DNA of 6,575 bases, taken from NCBI GenBank assembly GCA_003167305.1, contig PMTP01000131.1:1-6575 (forward strand), read 5' to 3'. The notes below the pieces were generated by a model. The model did no database searches and was not told the DNA's origin. It worked only from the letters and a program-made list of their open reading frames with translations. This document shows, piece after piece, positions 4,290 through 6,575 of the stretch; within the stretch, counting starts at the first letter, position 1; every line of letters begins with the position of its first letter. Position numbers and translations under genes: made by a program. The stretch comes from Acidobacteriaceae bacterium (GTDB lineage Bacteria > Acidobacteriota > Terriglobia > Terriglobales > Acidobacteriaceae).

Positions 4290-6575
4290 TTATCGGTACT
4301 GGTTGCCTAACACATAGGTGCCTGTGTCGTAGGTTGCTGAACTCCACGGCGCACTCATCGTAAACCGCGCCAGAGTGACGCAGCCAGTGAAGTTGATGGT
4401 AAAAGAAGCGCTTGCGCTTCCGCTGGCCGGGATGTCGCCCAGGGAAACCGGGAACGAGCTAGGAGGCGTAATCACCGGCGCGCAAGCCGCTCCCGATGTC
4501 TGGGTCAGCGTCAAACCGGTAATCTTTGTCGCATAGGCCGTACCCACGGCGCCGTTGGTTGCGGTCACGGTCCACACGCGGGCGTTTTGTGCGCCCGCCT
4601 TGTTGCTCACCGCGAAGGTCATGCCGAATCCCGGCAACTGGGTTGGATCGACAATGCCCCAGTACGCGGGCTTGGCTTGCAGGTTCATATCAAAGGGCAG
4701 CGGATAATCGGTGCGAGTGACCGGGAAGCTATCCAGCCAAGTGTCGTCGTCCGCCATACCCCAGATGGTCACGGCGCTGATCTTGCCACTCAACTGGCGG
4801 AAGGCGTCAAAGTACTGCGAGTAAAGCCATCCCTCCTCGGCCAGAACCGATGGCGGGATGCTGTTTCCATAGTTAGATGTGGTGTCGCCCGCGTTGTAGA
4901 CGCTGATATCCATCTCCGTGATCTGCTGGACGATGCCGGGGAAGGCTGCGGCCATGGTGTCGATCGAATTGACCACCGCGCTGACCGACGGGTAATTGAT
5001 GGCGCTGTGCATCTCGTGGCCGATGCCGTCTATGGGAATGCCGCGGTTCTTCAGATCCTGGAAGACAGTCACCAAGCAGGCCAGGCGATTCGGGTCCGCG
5101 GTGCTGTATTCGTTGATGAATAGCAGCGTGCCGGTTGGCGCATACTGCCGCGCCGCCTGCAGGGCAACATCGATATAGCTCTTGCCCAGCACCTGGTAGA
5201 ACGGCCCATGCTCCAGACAATCCGGCTGGTTGGGATCGATCGGTTCATTGATCACATCCCAGGCGTACACCTTGCTGCCGAAGTGCTGCACTTCGCTCTG
5301 AATGTGCTCCTGGATATTCGAAATCACCGTTGCCTGATTGGCCGCCGAGTTCGTTCCGTCGCCGGTTGCATAGGCCGGCGTCTGCGCTCCCGTTGCCCAA
5401 ACCAGATTCTGGCCGCGCACCTTCATGTTGGCGCAGACAGCCTCATTCACAAGGTTGTCGCCGTTGCCGTAGGTGTAGGTGCCCAGTGAGGCTTCCACCG
5501 AGCTCCACTTCAGTTCGTTGCCCGGCGTCATGCTGTCAAAGTGCTTCGTCAGCAGTTGCCCGTGCGCGCCCGAAAGATCGGTTTGATCCACCGCGGCGCC
5601 GATGGGAAAGTACGACGAGAGCGTCTGGAAGATCGACGGAATGCCGGTCTGGATGCTCGCTGGCGGCACATAGCTCAACTGGAAGTCGTCTATGTAGAAC
5701 GAGACCAGATCGTTGCCTGACGCGGGCACCGTCTGCAGATAGAGTGAGGCCTGGCCGGTGTCATAGGGACTCGACATCGTATAGTTCTGCACGCTGATCT
5801 GGTGCCATGCGCCATCTGCCGGAACCGTAATGCCTGGATACCCGCTCACGCCGGGATAGCTGGTTGTTCCGCTCAAGGTCGTCTGTAGGCTCATGTTGAT
5901 CACGTGCGACGATCCGTCGGTCGGCACAAGCCTCACCCACACACTCACATTATAGGTAGAGCCGACATACATCTTGTCGCTGACGCTGATCGAGGGTCCA
6001 TCCCAGTTGGCGGTGCGGCCAGTGGTCAACAGGCTGTGAGTGCCGCTGTGCGCCGCTGCTGTGGACGCGGCTACTGTTGAACTGCCGGAGCGCGAACCCC
6101 AGCCGTCCGTCGTATCGTCCTCAAAAGTGCTGGAGATGCCGGTGTTGTCCTGCTGGCTCGGGCTCAGCGGCGCGGGCGATAGCAAGCCGATCGTCACATC
6201 GCTCACATAGAAGGAATCCGTTGCGCTGCTCGATTGCAGATAGAGGTCCAATGTCGTGGGCGGTCCCGGTAGATTGCTATAGCTGAAGGTGCCCTGCACC
6301 TTGGTCCATGCCGTGTTCGACAAGGCCGCCGAAGTAGCGATCGTTCCATAGGATCCACTGGTCGCGCAGTCGGCCGTCTTGCTCGATAGCGAGACCGTCG
6401 GTCCGCTCGTGTCCGCCGATTGCAGCATCACATACGCGGTGATCTGATAGGTCGCTCCGGCAACAAAATTATTCACACCGAGAAGGTTCAGAGCAGGGCC
6501 CATGTAGCCCGCAGTCCGATTCGACACCAGCAGGCTGGTCGTATTGTTATTCGGATCCGCCAGCGGTGAGGTCGT
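4290..6575 (-). CDS. Secreted GH10 endo-1,4-beta-xylanase with two CBM22/CBM4_9 modules, 5'-partial
   Basis: The frame is open to the right edge, so the N-terminus and signal peptide are missing; 761 residues are visible and are numbered here from the edge. Residues 1-130 are a truncated carbohydrate-binding module (SNRTAGYMGPALNL). Residues 147-303 are a full second one (FEDDTTDGW, SGTHSLLTTGRTANWDGPSI, SFYIDDFQL), of CBM4_9/CBM22 type. The GH10 catalytic barrel spans about 316-645: WDVINEP carries the acid/base Glu444 (codon 5244-5246) and QITEMDIS the nucleophile Glu554 (codon 4914-4916). Lys356, Asn443, His523, Trp605 and Trp613 match the usual substrate-binding residues. The expected His in the RGHTLVWH motif is Gln389, the next His is Ala394, and the usual Gln before His523 is Glu521. 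Residues 648-761 form a beta-sandwich tail. The enzyme probably hydrolyses xylan outside the cell, though specificity may differ. It has no PEP-CTERM of its own. Confidence 0.93.
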   Translation of the reverse strand, partial: TTSPLADPNNNTTSLLVSNRTAGYMGPALNLLGVNNFVAGATYQITAYVMLQSADTSGPTVSLSSKTADCATSGSYGTIATSAALSNTAWTKVQGTFSYSNLPGPPTTLDLYLQSSSATDSFYVSDVTIGLLSPAPLSPSQQDNTGISSTFEDDTTDGWGSRSGSSTVAASTAAAHSGTHSLLTTGRTANWDGPSISVSDKMYVGSTYNVSVWVRLVPTDGSSHVINMSLQTTLSGTTSYPGVSGYPGITVPADGAWHQISVQNYTMSSPYDTGQASLYLQTVPASGNDLVSFYIDDFQLSYVPPASIQTGIPSIFQTLSSYFPIGAAVDQTDLSGAHGQLLTKHFDSMTPGNELKWSSVEASLGTYTYGNGDNLVNEAVCANMKVRGQNLVWATGAQTPAYATGDGTNSAANQATVISNIQEHIQSEVQHFGSKVYAWDVINEPIDPNQPDCLEHGPFYQVLGKSYIDVALQAARQYAPTGTLLFINEYSTADPNRLACLVTVFQDLKNRGIPIDGIGHEMHSAINYPSVSAVVNSIDTMAAAFPGIVQQITEMDISVYNAGDTTSNYGNSIPPSVLAEEGWLYSQYFDAFRQLSGKISAVTIWGMADDDTWLDSFPVTRTDYPLPFDMNLQAKPAYWGIVDPTQLPGFGMTFAVSNKAGAQNARVWTVTATNGAVGTAYATKITGLTLTQTSGAACAPVITPPSSFPVSLGDIPASGSASASFTINFTGCVTLARFTMSAPWSSATYDTGTYVLGNQYR

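Noticed and set aside
4587..5123. A plus-strand frame of 178 codons opposite the xylanase
   Set aside because: It is antisense to the conserved catalytic domain, including the nucleophile; this is a typical GC-rich mirror frame.
1..6575. tRNA, rRNA, riboswitch, phage attachment site or insertion-sequence transposase
   Set aside because: No cloverleaf, conserved rRNA stretch, known riboswitch core, integrase or transposase was found on either strand.

Overview
The window looks like a chromosomal segment of a GC-rich soil bacterium, most likely an acidobacterium (Terriglobia/Acidobacteriaceae type). This is inference from three things: a PEP-CTERM secreted protein, a multidomain secreted GH10 xylanase with an acidobacterial-looking C-terminal beta-sandwich, and hairpin-rich intergenic elements of a kind I associate with Acidobacteria. 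No rRNA or other phylogenetic marker is present.

Layout. Positions 1-603 (+) hold the 3' end of an unrecognised gene. Next come three strong hairpins in a row (614-767), the last with a T-rich tail that makes it a good terminator. From 2124 down to 845 on the minus strand lies a toxin-antitoxin locus. An intact addiction-module antitoxin (1894-2124) has what looks like a leaderless promoter. It overlaps a RelE/ParE-type toxin by ATGA, and the toxin reading frame (1601-1897) is broken by an in-frame amber codon. A 223-aa uncharacterised gene (845-1516) follows, carrying an in-frame 18-bp duplication. Divergently on the plus strand is a small ribbon-helix-helix/HicB-like antitoxin (2185-2451) without a toxin partner.

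Positions 2452-2839 contain no gene. They hold a roughly 120-bp element bounded by an 11-bp inverted repeat with two GC-rich hairpins inside, followed by a run of gttagc-type repeats. A seven-helix membrane protein of the YwaF/TP0381 (TIGR02206) family follows at 2840-3523 (+).

The right half is a minus-strand secreted glycan-degradation unit. A GH10 xylanase with two carbohydrate-binding modules enters from the right edge with its 5' end missing (4290-6575). It is followed 21 bp later by a PEP-CTERM protein (3687-4268), and the unit ends at a 13-bp-stem hairpin (3635-3666). Both catalytic glutamates of the xylanase are present, but three residues normally conserved around the active site are replaced.

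No clear new multi-gene system is visible. The most interesting points are the decaying toxin with a retained antitoxin, the leaderless antitoxin start, the divergent xylanase active site next to a PEP-CTERM gene, and the MITE-like element beside the orphan antitoxin.
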